Under the pieces are notes generated by a model. The model made no database searches. It saw only the letters and a program-made list of their open reading frames with translations, and was not told the DNA's origin. From NCBI GenBank assembly GCA_022841625.1, contig JALHRD010000038.1:1-40877 (forward strand): DNA of 40,877 nt, in the 5' to 3' direction. This DNA comes from Xanthobacteraceae bacterium. Lineage in GTDB: Bacteria; Pseudomonadota; Alphaproteobacteria; Rhizobiales; Xanthobacteraceae. Positions 23,816-30,902 of this stretch are shown piece after piece; positions within the stretch are counted from its first letter, which is position 1, and every line of letters begins with the position of its first letter. The translations under genes were made by a program, and so were the position numbers.

Positions 23816-24928
23816 CTACTCCCACGGCAATAGCGAGGCATGGATCACGTCCGGCACGCCGCCCTTGCCGCCGACCGAACGGATGGCGAGGTCGACGTCC
23901 TTGAGCCCAAACCGATGCGTGGTGATCTTCTCCAGCGGGAAGCGCTTGGAGGCGATCTGCTCCAGCGCCAGCTCGCAGGCCTTGAAGCTATGGCCGCGCG
24001 CGCTCTTCATGGTGATGAACTTGACCGTGAATTTCTCCAGCGGGAAATTCGGGAACTGCGCCATCTCGCCTTGCGCCACGATGATGCCGGCCTTGCGCTT
24101 GAGCGCTTCGATGCCGAGCAGGATCGGAATGGTGCCGGCGCCGGCGGTGCAGTCGAGCGAGACGTCGACGCCCTTGCCGCCGGTGATTTCCATGATGCGG
24201 GCGAGCGGGTCTTCCTTGGTGACGTCGATAACGTAGTCGGCGCCCAGCTCCTTGGCGACCTTGAGCCGCGCGCCGTCCTTGGCAGTGCCGGTGACGATGA
24301 TCAGCGCGGCGCCGGCTTGTTTGCAGATCACGGTCTGCGACAGGCCTTGCTGGCCGGGCCCCTGGATCAGCACAGTCGAATTATAGCCGACATTGCCGTC
24401 AAACAGCGACCACTCGACGCCATTGGCCATCGGTGTGACCAGCCCCGCCAGTTCGGGCGTCACGCCCTTGGGCACATGATGAATCACCGAGTTCCACGGC
24501 AGATAGACATATTGCGAAAATCCACCCCACAGGTGTGGCGGCTTTTCGTCCGAGGTATAGCCGTAGCGGATGGCATCCGGATTGGTGCGCCAATTGGTGT
24601 TCTCGCAATGGCGATATTGTCCGAGGTGACACCACTCACATTTGCCGCAACTGACATAGTGCTCGACAAAGACCAGGTCGCCTTCCTTGAAGCCCTTGCG
24701 CTGGGTGAATTCACGGCCGGCCTTGGCGATGGTGCCGATATTCTCGTGGCCCATGATGGTGGGCTTATTGTTGGGCGGCTCTTGGTAGAGACGCACATCG
24801 GTGCCGCAAATGCCGGCAACTTCCATTTTCATCAGGGCCGCGTCCGCCGGCACGTCCGGCATGGGGTATTCGCGGATTTCGGTTTTGCCCGGTCCGACCC
24901 GGACCGCCGCCAGCACTTTCTCTGCCAC
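23816..24928 (-). CDS. Zinc-dependent alcohol dehydrogenase family protein
   Basis: A 370-residue medium-chain dehydrogenase. The likely start is GTG 24928 (VAEKVLAAVRVGPGKTEIREYPMPDVP) with GGAG nine bases upstream; an ATG at 24997 adds an unlikely 23 residues. Catalytic zinc residues are in GICGTDVRLY and GHENIGTI; the structural zinc site CGKCEWCHLGQYRHC has its four cysteines. The nucleotide loop reads GPGQQGLSQ in place of GxGxxG, and VTGTAKDGARLKVAKELGADYVIDV follows. It is a cytoplasmic NAD(P)-dependent oxidoreductase for an alcohol or sugar; the substrate is unknown. Confidence 0.93.
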   Translation of the reverse strand: MAEKVLAAVRVGPGKTEIREYPMPDVPADAALMKMEVAGICGTDVRLYQEPPNNKPTIMGHENIGTIAKAGREFTQRKGFKEGDLVFVEHYVSCGKCEWCHLGQYRHCENTNWRTNPDAIRYGYTSDEKPPHLWGGFSQYVYLPWNSVIHHVPKGVTPELAGLVTPMANGVEWSLFDGNVGYNSTVLIQGPGQQGLSQTVICKQAGAALIIVTGTAKDGARLKVAKELGADYVIDVTKEDPLARIMEITGGKGVDVSLDCTAGAGTIPILLGIEALKRKAGIIVAQGEMAQFPNFPLEKFTVKFITMKSARGHSFKACELALEQIASKRFPLEKITTHRFGLKDVDLAIRSVGGKGGVPDVIHASLLPWE

Positions 24929-25020
24929 TGAAGAAGTCTCCGTTATTGCGCTTGGATTAGGTCGTCGGCACCATAGGACCGGGCCAAGTTCCGTCAAGGG
25001 CGGGTCCGCAGGGGAGCTCC

Positions 25021-25168
25021 GTAGGTCAGGTTAGCGCGGCCCCGGGGTGTGCTATCTTGCGCCGACATTCGTCCGCGCGTAACCCGACGACCGTCCGTTG
25101 TCGGGTTACGCGCGGATGGTCTTCCGACCATATATGGTAAGTGCAGTGCCCGCGCTAACCCGACCTAC
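25021..25168. repeat. Nested palindromic (REP/MITE-like) element
   Basis: The outer inverted repeat is 18 bases, GTAGGTCAGGTTAGCGCG at 25021-25038 against CGCGCTAACCCGACCTAC at 25151-25168, matching at 17 positions. The inner one is an exact 17-base inverted repeat, TCCGCGCGTAACCCGAC at 25072-25088 and GTCGGGTTACGCGCGGA at 25100-25116. GGTTAGCGCG / CGTAACCC words of this kind are common dispersed repeats in Bradyrhizobium relatives. The right end stops nine bases before the ATG at 25178, so the element probably forms the leader of that gene. Confidence 0.8.
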
Positions 25169-25177
25169 GAAGCGACC

Positions 25178-25564
25178 ATGAGCGACTACTACACCGCCCT
25201 CAGGGCTTGGCAGAGCGGCCGCAATGAGCCGGGCGAGCGCGGCGGGATGCCGGAAGGCTTCCGGATCAGGCCGGCCCTCAAGCGCAGCCCCGAGCACGTG
25301 GCTGCGCTTGAACAGGTGCGGAACTGGACCCGGGCCCGTTTCAAGCTGCCCGAAGAATCGGCCGTGCTCGCGGTTGAGGTCGCCTGCCGGCTGCCCGGCT
25401 GTCCGCCGCTTGAGACGGTGGTGGCGTTCTGGGCCGACGACAGCCAGCGCCATCAGTTCAAGGTGTTCAAACGAGTCGAGGAGGTGGTCGAGGACGATCT
25501 GCCGCCGGCCTGGCTCAAGGGCTCGCTGGCGGTTGATGAGGACACCGACTTCGACTGCTGCTGA
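25178..25564 (+). CDS. Conserved hypothetical protein ending in Cys-Cys
   Basis: A 128-residue protein starting MSDYYTALRAWQSGRNEPGERGG. The upstream part of the open frame lies inside the palindromic repeat and is not counted. The second half reads AVLAVEVACRLPGCPPLETVVAFWADDSQRHQFKVFKRVEEVVEDDLPPAWLKGSLAVDEDTDFDCC; similar proteins with CPPLET, a DLP-W-WL segment and a terminal cysteine pair occur in alphaproteobacteria without an assigned role, in my recollection. The four cysteines may bind metal. There is no clear ribosome site before the ATG. Cytoplasmic, function unknown. Confidence 0.7.
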   Translation: MSDYYTALRAWQSGRNEPGERGGMPEGFRIRPALKRSPEHVAALEQVRNWTRARFKLPEESAVLAVEVACRLPGCPPLETVVAFWADDSQRHQFKVFKRVEEVVEDDLPPAWLKGSLAVDEDTDFDCC

Positions 25565-25647
25565 GCGAACTGGCACGCGCGCTCGGTCGTGGCCTTGATC
25601 CTGCAAGTCAGGGTTTACCCGATTTGCGGCGATTATCTGTTGCATAG

Positions 25648-25663
25648 CGCGGGCATGCCCGCG
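25648..25663. promoter_or_regulatory. Perfect 16-base palindrome upstream of 25720
   Basis: CGCGGGCATGCCCGCG is an exact palindrome lying 56 bases before the ATG at 25720 and 84 bases after the previous stop. It may be an operator, a terminator without T tract or a half of the dispersed repeat seen at 27160-27179, which shares GCCCGC/GCGGGCAT. Confidence 0.45.
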
Positions 25664-25719
25664 TTATGGTGCCATCCCCGTCTTTGATGATAGGCTTTAA
25701 AGTCGCAGCTGGAGCGCCC

Positions 25720-26664
25720 ATGTCCGATCTCAAATTGAAGACCGCCACCCGCACCCAAGGCAATAACAAGCCGCTCAAGGACGGGGCGGTTAAGCCCAAG
25801 ACCTTCGATTTCGCATTCGAGGAAGTCGACCCGATCATCGCCGCGTTCCGTCGCATGGTGCGCGGCAACGAGTTCGACATCTGCGAAATGGCGATCACCA
25901 CTTATCTCTGCGCCAAGCAGCACGGCAAGCCGATGACCGCGGTGCCGGTGTTTCTGGTGCGCCAGTTCCACCATGGCGCGATCCTCGCCAATACTAAGCT
26001 CGGGCTGCGATCGCCCAAGGACCTCGAAGGCAAGAAGGTTGGCGTCAACCGCGGCTATACCGTGACCACCGGCGTGTGGGCGCGCGGCATCCTGCAGGAC
26101 GAGTACGATGTCGACCTGTCCAAGATCACCTGGGTATTGTCCGGCGACGAACATGTGGCCGAATACAAAGCGCCCAAGAACGTCGTGCCGATCGAGGCCG
26201 GCAAGGATATCGGCGCAATGCTCGTCGCCGGCGAGCTTGCCGCCGCGATTGGCATCGAGTCGAAATCGCCGGACGTGGCGCCGCTGATTCCGAACGCCAT
26301 GGAGGCGGGTCTCAAGGCGCTGCGCGAGCGCGGCCATTATCCGATCAACCATTGCGTCGTGATCAAGGATGGACTGATCGCCAAATATCCCGAGCTGGCC
26401 GCCGACGTGTTCAACACCTTCGCCGAGTCCAAACGCCAGTATCTGGCCAAGCTCAAGGCCGGCCAGATCGAGAAGCCGACCGAAATCGACAATCTGCACC
26501 AGCGGGTGATGGCGGTGACCGGCGATCCGCTGCCCTATGGCATCGCCCCCAACCGCAATGTGCTGGAAGAGCTTATCCGGCACGCAACGATCCAGGGCAT
26601 CGTCACCATCCCGCTGTCGGTTGACGAATTGTTCGTGCCGTCGACGCGCGGCTTGGTGGGGTAG
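25720..26664 (+). CDS. 4,5-dihydroxyphthalate decarboxylase-like / ABC substrate-binding-like protein
   Basis: A 314-residue protein starting MSDLKLKTATRTQGNNKPLKDG with GGAG at 25711-25714. It is a paralogue of the protein at 10985: both have the short basic N-terminus, FDICEMAITTYLCAKQHGKPMTAVPVFLVRQFHHGAI (the target-sensing segment), DLEGKKVGVNRGYTVTTGVWARGIL and a late NVLEELIRHATIQGIVTIPLSVDELFVPST. There is no signal peptide. The closest recognised family is 4,5-dihydroxyphthalate decarboxylase, a periplasmic-binding fold; real substrate unknown. The HbpS-like gene follows 10 bases after the stop, so the two are likely coexpressed. Confidence 0.85.
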   Translation: MSDLKLKTATRTQGNNKPLKDGAVKPKTFDFAFEEVDPIIAAFRRMVRGNEFDICEMAITTYLCAKQHGKPMTAVPVFLVRQFHHGAILANTKLGLRSPKDLEGKKVGVNRGYTVTTGVWARGILQDEYDVDLSKITWVLSGDEHVAEYKAPKNVVPIEAGKDIGAMLVAGELAAAIGIESKSPDVAPLIPNAMEAGLKALRERGHYPINHCVVIKDGLIAKYPELAADVFNTFAESKRQYLAKLKAGQIEKPTEIDNLHQRVMAVTGDPLPYGIAPNRNVLEELIRHATIQGIVTIPLSVDELFVPSTRGLVG

Positions 26665-26674
26665 ACCCACGACC

Positions 26675-27094
26675 ATGCCCGACATCGTCCCCAGCCATCG
26701 CCTGACCGAGGCGGCGAGCCTCAAGATGCTCGCCGCCGGCATTGCCAAAGCGCATGCGCTCGGCTGCAAGGTGTCGCTGGCGGTGGTGGACGCAAGCTGC
26801 CGGCCGATCGCTTTCCTGATGATGGACGGCGCGCGGCATTTCTCGATCATCACCACCAAGCGCAAGGCGATCACCTCGGCGTCGCAGCGCATGCCGACCG
26901 GCTATGCGCCGGAGGAGAACGCGTTGAGCATGGCGGTACGGATGGGCGATTTCACCAATGTCCCCGGCGGCTTTCCGATCGAGGTCGGCGGCGAGGTGAT
27001 CGGCGCGATCGCCGCCGGCGGCGCCACGATCGAGCAGGACGTCGCGGTCGCCAAGGCGGCGCTGGCGACATTGGCGGACGCGCGCCAGTTTTGA
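26675..27094 (+). CDS. HbpS/GlcG-family heme-binding-like protein
   Basis: A 139-residue protein starting MPDIVPSHRLTEAASLKMLAAGIAKAHALGCKVSLAVVDASCRPIAFLMMDGARHFSI. The VSLAVVDA-G/C-pIAfxrMDGA segment, the AITSASQRMPT helix and the final FPIEVGGEVIGAIAAGGATIEQDVAVAKAAL are the marks of the GlcG/HbpS (former DUF336) fold. Known members bind heme or corrinoids, or act as accessory proteins in catabolic operons such as glycolate and propanediol use. No signal peptide. It sits ten bases behind the decarboxylase-like gene, suggesting a joint job. Confidence 0.88.
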   Translation: MPDIVPSHRLTEAASLKMLAAGIAKAHALGCKVSLAVVDASCRPIAFLMMDGARHFSIITTKRKAITSASQRMPTGYAPEENALSMAVRMGDFTNVPGGFPIEVGGEVIGAIAAGGATIEQDVAVAKAALATLADARQF

Positions 27095-27104
27095 GACCTT
27101 CTCC

Positions 27105-27186
27105 TTCCGCTCGTCCCCGCGAAAAGCGGGGACCCAGAAATCAAAAAAGAAAGCTCTGGATGCCCGCTTGCGCGGGCATGAGCGGA
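27105..27186. repeat. REP-type palindrome pair
   Basis: Hairpin one is GTCCCCGC-GAAAA-GCGGGGAC (27113-27133) and hairpin two is ATGCCCGC-TTGC-GCGGGCAT (27160-27179). The flanks CGCTC (27108-27112) and GAGCG (27180-27184) pair, as do CCAGA and TCTGG inside, so the whole unit can fold into one long stem carrying two hairpins. This is the common paired palindrome of Bradyrhizobium-type genomes; it creates a misleading minus-strand reading RSCPRKRASRAF. It may stabilise or end the mRNA of the preceding gene. Confidence 0.8.
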
Positions 27187-27268
27187 TAGAGAACTGCGAT
27201 GTCATAAACGCTTGCTGCCGCGGCGAAATGGGTCGATGCTTAGCACAATGTCCAAGCGGAGTGACCGC

Positions 27269-28237
27269 ATGACGAAATTGCACGCACGGCTGTTTGCCAT
27301 TGCCAGCTTCGTTTTGGTGCTGACCACTGCGGCTCCGGGGCAGGACTATCCCACCAAGCCGGTGCGGATCGTCGTCCCGTTCGCGCCGGGCGGCATCAAC
27401 GATGTGGTGGGCCGCATGCTCGCCGCCCATCTGACCGAGCGGTTCGGCCGGCAGGTCATTGTCGAGAACCGCACCGGCGCAGGCGGCGTCGTCGGCACCG
27501 AGCTGGTGGCAAATTCGCCCAAGGACGGCCACACCTTACTGATCGTTTCGATCGCTCATGCCGTCAACCCGTGGCTCTACCAACTGAACTACGATCCGTC
27601 CAAGTCGTTTGCGCCGGTCGCGCCGGTGCTGTCCAGCCAGAATGCCTTGGCGGTCAATTTGGAGCTGCCGGCCAAGTCGTTGAAGGAGTTTGTCGCGCTT
27701 GCAAATCAACAGCCGGGGAAAATCCAATATGCCTCCGGCGGCGTCGGCGGCTCGCTGCATCTGGCGATGGAACTGTTCAAGATCACCGCCGGGGTCGATC
27801 TCTTGCATGTGCCGTTCCGCGGCGCGGGCCCCGCGGTCATTGACGTGATCGGCGGCCACACCAAGGCGATCAACGCCACGATCTCGACGCTCGCGCCGCA
27901 TATTCGCGGCGGCAAGCTGCGCGCCATTGGCGTGAGCGGAACCCGGCGTAGCGCGGTGCTGCCCGAGGTTGCGACCATCGAGGAGGGCGGCGTGCCGGGC
28001 TATGACGCCGGCAATTGGATTGGGGTCGCGGCGCCGGCCGGTACGCCGGACGCCATTGTCGCGCGGTTGCACAAGGAAATATCGGCCATGCTCGATCAGC
28101 CGGAGGTGCAAAAGCAGATCGCCGCCGACGGTTCCGAGATCATGCGGATGTCGCCCGCCGCGTTTGCGACCTATATGGACAATGAAATGGCCAAATGGGG
28201 CCGGGTCGTCAAGCAGGCCGGGATCAAGGCGCAATAG
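27269..28237 (+). CDS. Tripartite tricarboxylate transporter (Bug/TctC) receptor
   Basis: A 322-residue receptor starting MTKLHARLFAIASFVLVLTTAAPGQDYPTKPVRIVVPFAPGGINDVVGRML; a GGAG seven bases upstream favours this ATG over the one at 27248. The signal peptide ends near PGQ. Family segments are VIVENRTGAGGVVGTELVA, DGHTLLIVS, YASGGVGGSLHLAMELFK and VLPEVATIEEGGVPGY. It is a solute-binding protein in the periplasm. No permease genes are nearby; it may serve the downstream amidohydrolase. Confidence 0.93.
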   Translation: MTKLHARLFAIASFVLVLTTAAPGQDYPTKPVRIVVPFAPGGINDVVGRMLAAHLTERFGRQVIVENRTGAGGVVGTELVANSPKDGHTLLIVSIAHAVNPWLYQLNYDPSKSFAPVAPVLSSQNALAVNLELPAKSLKEFVALANQQPGKIQYASGGVGGSLHLAMELFKITAGVDLLHVPFRGAGPAVIDVIGGHTKAINATISTLAPHIRGGKLRAIGVSGTRRSAVLPEVATIEEGGVPGYDAGNWIGVAAPAGTPDAIVARLHKEISAMLDQPEVQKQIAADGSEIMRMSPAAFATYMDNEMAKWGRVVKQAGIKAQ

Positions 28238-28378
28238 CGCCCGGTCTCGCAAATTGCGCGCCAGGGGCCTTGTTACCGCCATTGAATTTGCCGATGCTTG
28301 GGCTTGCGACCGTCTCGCGGCGGCGATCGCGCCGAACAATTCAATCGCCAAAGAGCGACCGTTATCGGGGAGGACCAC

Positions 28379-29452
28379 ATGCAGACACGACGCGATTTTA
28401 TTCATGGTGCAGCCAGCGCGGCCGGTACGGTCGCGTTTGTCGGCTGCGACCTCTTGCACGCCAACCATGCCCATGCCGAAGGCGCGCCGCGCCGCCGCGA
28501 GGTGGTGGTCGCCGGCAAACGCGTGAAGACGATCGATATCCACGCGCATTGCGCGTTTCCGGAAGTGAACGCGATGATGGGCGTGAAGGTTGTTCCGGCT
28601 GCGCTCAACGAGACGCCCTTGCGCATCCAGCAGATGGATGCACAGGGCATTGACGTCGAGGCAATCAGCATCAATCCATTCTGGTATAAGGCCGACCGCG
28701 ATCTGGCGGAAAAGCTTATTCGGACACAGAACGAGAAGCTTGCCGAATTATGCGCATCGCATCCCGATCGTTTCGTCGCTTTCGCCACCACCGCCATGCA
28801 GCACCCGGAGCTCGCGGTTCAGCAGCTCGAATATGGCGTGAAGAAACTTGGGCTGCGCGGCATGTCGGTTGGCACGCATGTTGAAGGTGAGGAGCTGTCA
28901 AATCCAAGGTTCCATCCGATTTGGCAGAAGTGCGAAGAACTCGGCGTTCTCGTCTTTATGCATCCGATCGCCTATCAGCCATTCGAAAAGCGTCTTGCCG
29001 GCAATGGTGGGCTTGTGAACGTGATCGGCAATCCGCTCGAGACCACGATCGCGCTTTCGCACATGATCTTTGAGGGCACGCTCGATCGCTATCCGAAGCT
29101 GAAGCTGTGCACGTCGCATGCCGGCGGCTACATCGCCTCCTATGGCGACCGCTCCGATGCCGGCTGCATCACCTTCCCAGATCGCTGCAAGGCCGTGACG
29201 CTCAAGAAGAAGCCGACCGAATATCTGAAGGACCTCTACTACGACACCATCATCTTCAACCCGGAGGCGCTGCGCTATCTCGCGTCGCGCGTCGGCGCTG
29301 GCCGGATCATGCTCGGCACCGACTATCCGTTCCCGTGGGCCAAGGGGGGCGCCACCGTTGACGTTATCCTCAACACGCCGGGGCTCAGCGACGCCGATAA
29401 ACGCGCCATGCTTGGCGGGAGCGCCGCCGAATTGCTGGGGATCAAGCTCTAG
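28379..29452 (+). CDS. Tat-exported amidohydrolase (ACMSD family)
   Basis: A 357-residue protein starting MQTRRDFIHGAASAAGTVAFVGCDLL with GGGGAGG six bases before the ATG at 28379. The twin-arginine signal sequence points to folded export through Tat, which is uncommon in this family. The metal-binding motif is TIDIHAHCAFPE with His55 and His57. Later metal and catalytic segments are FMHPIAY, CTSHAGGYIASYGDR and LGTDYPFPW. Family members decarboxylate aromatic or muconate acids (ACMSD, gamma-resorcylate decarboxylase) or hydrolyse lactones. It lies 141 bases after the TTT receptor and could act on the same compound. Confidence 0.9.
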   Translation: MQTRRDFIHGAASAAGTVAFVGCDLLHANHAHAEGAPRRREVVVAGKRVKTIDIHAHCAFPEVNAMMGVKVVPAALNETPLRIQQMDAQGIDVEAISINPFWYKADRDLAEKLIRTQNEKLAELCASHPDRFVAFATTAMQHPELAVQQLEYGVKKLGLRGMSVGTHVEGEELSNPRFHPIWQKCEELGVLVFMHPIAYQPFEKRLAGNGGLVNVIGNPLETTIALSHMIFEGTLDRYPKLKLCTSHAGGYIASYGDRSDAGCITFPDRCKAVTLKKKPTEYLKDLYYDTIIFNPEALRYLASRVGAGRIMLGTDYPFPWAKGGATVDVILNTPGLSDADKRAMLGGSAAELLGIKL

Positions 29453-29512
29453 CGTTGGGATCGGCCGCGTGATCCGCGCTGGCGGTGAGATTCCGAGGAC
29501 GGAGTGCGCAAA

Positions 29513-29911
29513 ATGGATGAGCGCAAGGGCAGCTTGACCGGCATCTGGAATGGTCTCTACAGCTATTCCAGCGGGTTGTCGGTGACGTTTGTCGCGACCT
29601 TGATCGACAGCGGCCGCGCGTTGTCGGGCGCGACGCATGAGCCGAACGTTCTAGGCACGAGGCCTGGCGGCACGCTCTACGCCTTGCTGTCGGGTAGCCG
29701 GCAGGGTGGCGCGATCAGCTTCGTCAAAACCTATGACGAACCGGGGCCACGCTTCTACGCCCCGGTCAGCTATGAAGGCGCGCTCAACGGCGATGCGACT
29801 GAGATCGAGGGCCGTTGGCGGATCGGCGACGGGACGTCGGGCAAGTTCCTGATGATCCGCTCGGGCGATCAGGCCCTCGCGCTCGAGGCCAAGAAGCGCG
29901 CCAAGGTGTGA
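29513..29911 (+). CDS. Small beta-rich protein of unknown function
   Basis: A 132-residue protein starting MDERKGSLTGIWNGLYSYSSG; GGAG eight bases upstream favours ATG 29513 over the GTG at 29504. The composition is Gly/Ser-rich with alternating beta strands (LSVTFVATLIDSG, GGTLYALLSGSRQGGAISFVKTYD, YEGALNGDATEIEGRWRIG), as in a lipocalin-like barrel. No signal peptide. It follows the amidohydrolase by 60 bases and ends four bases from the convergent methyltransferase gene. Function not recognised. Confidence 0.7.
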   Translation: MDERKGSLTGIWNGLYSYSSGLSVTFVATLIDSGRALSGATHEPNVLGTRPGGTLYALLSGSRQGGAISFVKTYDEPGPRFYAPVSYEGALNGDATEIEGRWRIGDGTSGKFLMIRSGDQALALEAKKRAKV

Positions 29912-29915
29912 CCGC

Positions 29916-30734
29916 TTACTTCTTGGTCGCGCTCCACTTGCCGCCCGGTCCGCCTTTGATTTCGCCGCTCATGGCGTTGCCGTTGACCCGGCCGGCATAG
30001 GTCGCGCCGCCGGCGGTGAAGGAGATCGCTTCGCCGTTCAGGCTGCCTTCGATCGACGTGCTGTTGCCGCCGGTCGCAAGCGTGCCGGTGATTTTCTGGA
30101 AGTTCTGGTTGACGGTGAGCGTGCCTTGGCCGAGCTGCCAGGTGCCGCCGACTTTGGCCGGAACGTAGAATAGGTGGACGGTGCACCAGCTACCGCAGTC
30201 GCCCGTGGCCCGGTCGGTCTGGTCCGGGTTCCAGCCGGTGATGCTGAAGCCGTTAATGACAATGCGGGAGCTTGGCTTGAGATCGAGGAACTTCGGCATC
30301 AGTTTGTCGAGGTTCTCGGTCAGCAAGAACATCGCCATGACATTGGCCTTGGAGATGTCGGCGGCATACATGTCGCCTTGCACGAACTGCGCTTTGTCGG
30401 CGACGCCGGCTTCTTGCGCCATACGCCGCGACAGTTCCACCATGTCGTTGTTCCATTCGACGCCGACACCATATGCGCCGCGCTTGGCCGCGCCGATGAT
30501 GTTGCGGCCGTCACCCGAGCCGAGATCCATCACGAAATCCTGCGGCGTCACCTTCGCCATGTCGAGCATCTTCTCGACCGTGGCAAACGGTGTCGGCACC
30601 CAAACCACGTCCTTGCCGGATTGTCCGACCACCGGCTCGAACGGCTTCTTCTCCTGCGCTGGCAATGATGACGCGGCGACGAGTACAAGGCTAACGACCG
30701 CAAGCGACTGTAGAACGCGATGAAGGACTCTCAA
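29916..30734 (-). CDS. Exported SAM-dependent methyltransferase with beta-rich C-terminal domain (copy A)
   Basis: A 272-residue protein that probably starts with TTG 30734, GGGAG seven bases upstream; an in-frame TTG at 30752 is possible. Residues 1-27 form a signal peptide (LRVLHRVLQSLAVVSLVLVAASSLPAQ). The methyltransferase domain has VPTPFATVEKMLDMA, motif I DLGSGDG at 70-76, GVEWN and GFSITGW; these segments recall the FAM173/ATPSCKMT lysine methyltransferase group. A CGSWC pair follows. The last 80 residues are beta strands without a known family. A SAM enzyme with a signal peptide is odd, since SAM is not expected in the periplasm; a signal anchor is an alternative. Copy B is next to it. 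Confidence 0.82.
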   Translation of the reverse strand: MRVLHRVLQSLAVVSLVLVAASSLPAQEKKPFEPVVGQSGKDVVWVPTPFATVEKMLDMAKVTPQDFVMDLGSGDGRNIIGAAKRGAYGVGVEWNNDMVELSRRMAQEAGVADKAQFVQGDMYAADISKANVMAMFLLTENLDKLMPKFLDLKPSSRIVINGFSITGWNPDQTDRATGDCGSWCTVHLFYVPAKVGGTWQLGQGTLTVNQNFQKITGTLATGGNSTSIEGSLNGEAISFTAGGATYAGRVNGNAMSGEIKGGPGGKWSATKK

Positions 30735-30902
30735 GGGAAGTCTCCCGGACAAGGCTTGGTAAGGGAATGGCGGAATAACGGCGATCGGCTGCCGTTATCC
30801 CTTATTGCCGAAGCAATTTCCAGCCTCCAAGGAGGCCGATAACTGCTGGGATTTAGGGAAATATTACGCCGACCGGGGTGGCGCCGTAATACTTCCGCCG
30901 CG
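30735..30902. repeat. Short gap with inverted repeats between the two methyltransferase genes
   Basis: ATAACGGC at 30775-30782 pairs with GCCGTTAT at 30791-30798, and GCCTCC (30823-30828) pairs with GGAGGC (30831-30836). The gap of 168 bases is longer than others in this minus-strand set, so copy A may have its own promoter or be separated by a partial terminator. Confidence 0.35.

Noticed and set aside
25021-27186. CRISPR-like array from the repeated palindromic words
   Set aside because: There is no regular repeat-spacer pattern and no cas genes; the words are dispersed REP-type elements.
26603-27532. Minus-strand frame containing RSCPRKRASRAF
   Set aside because: This phrase is the usual translation of the REP palindromes at 27105-27186; the frame crosses three better genes in antisense.
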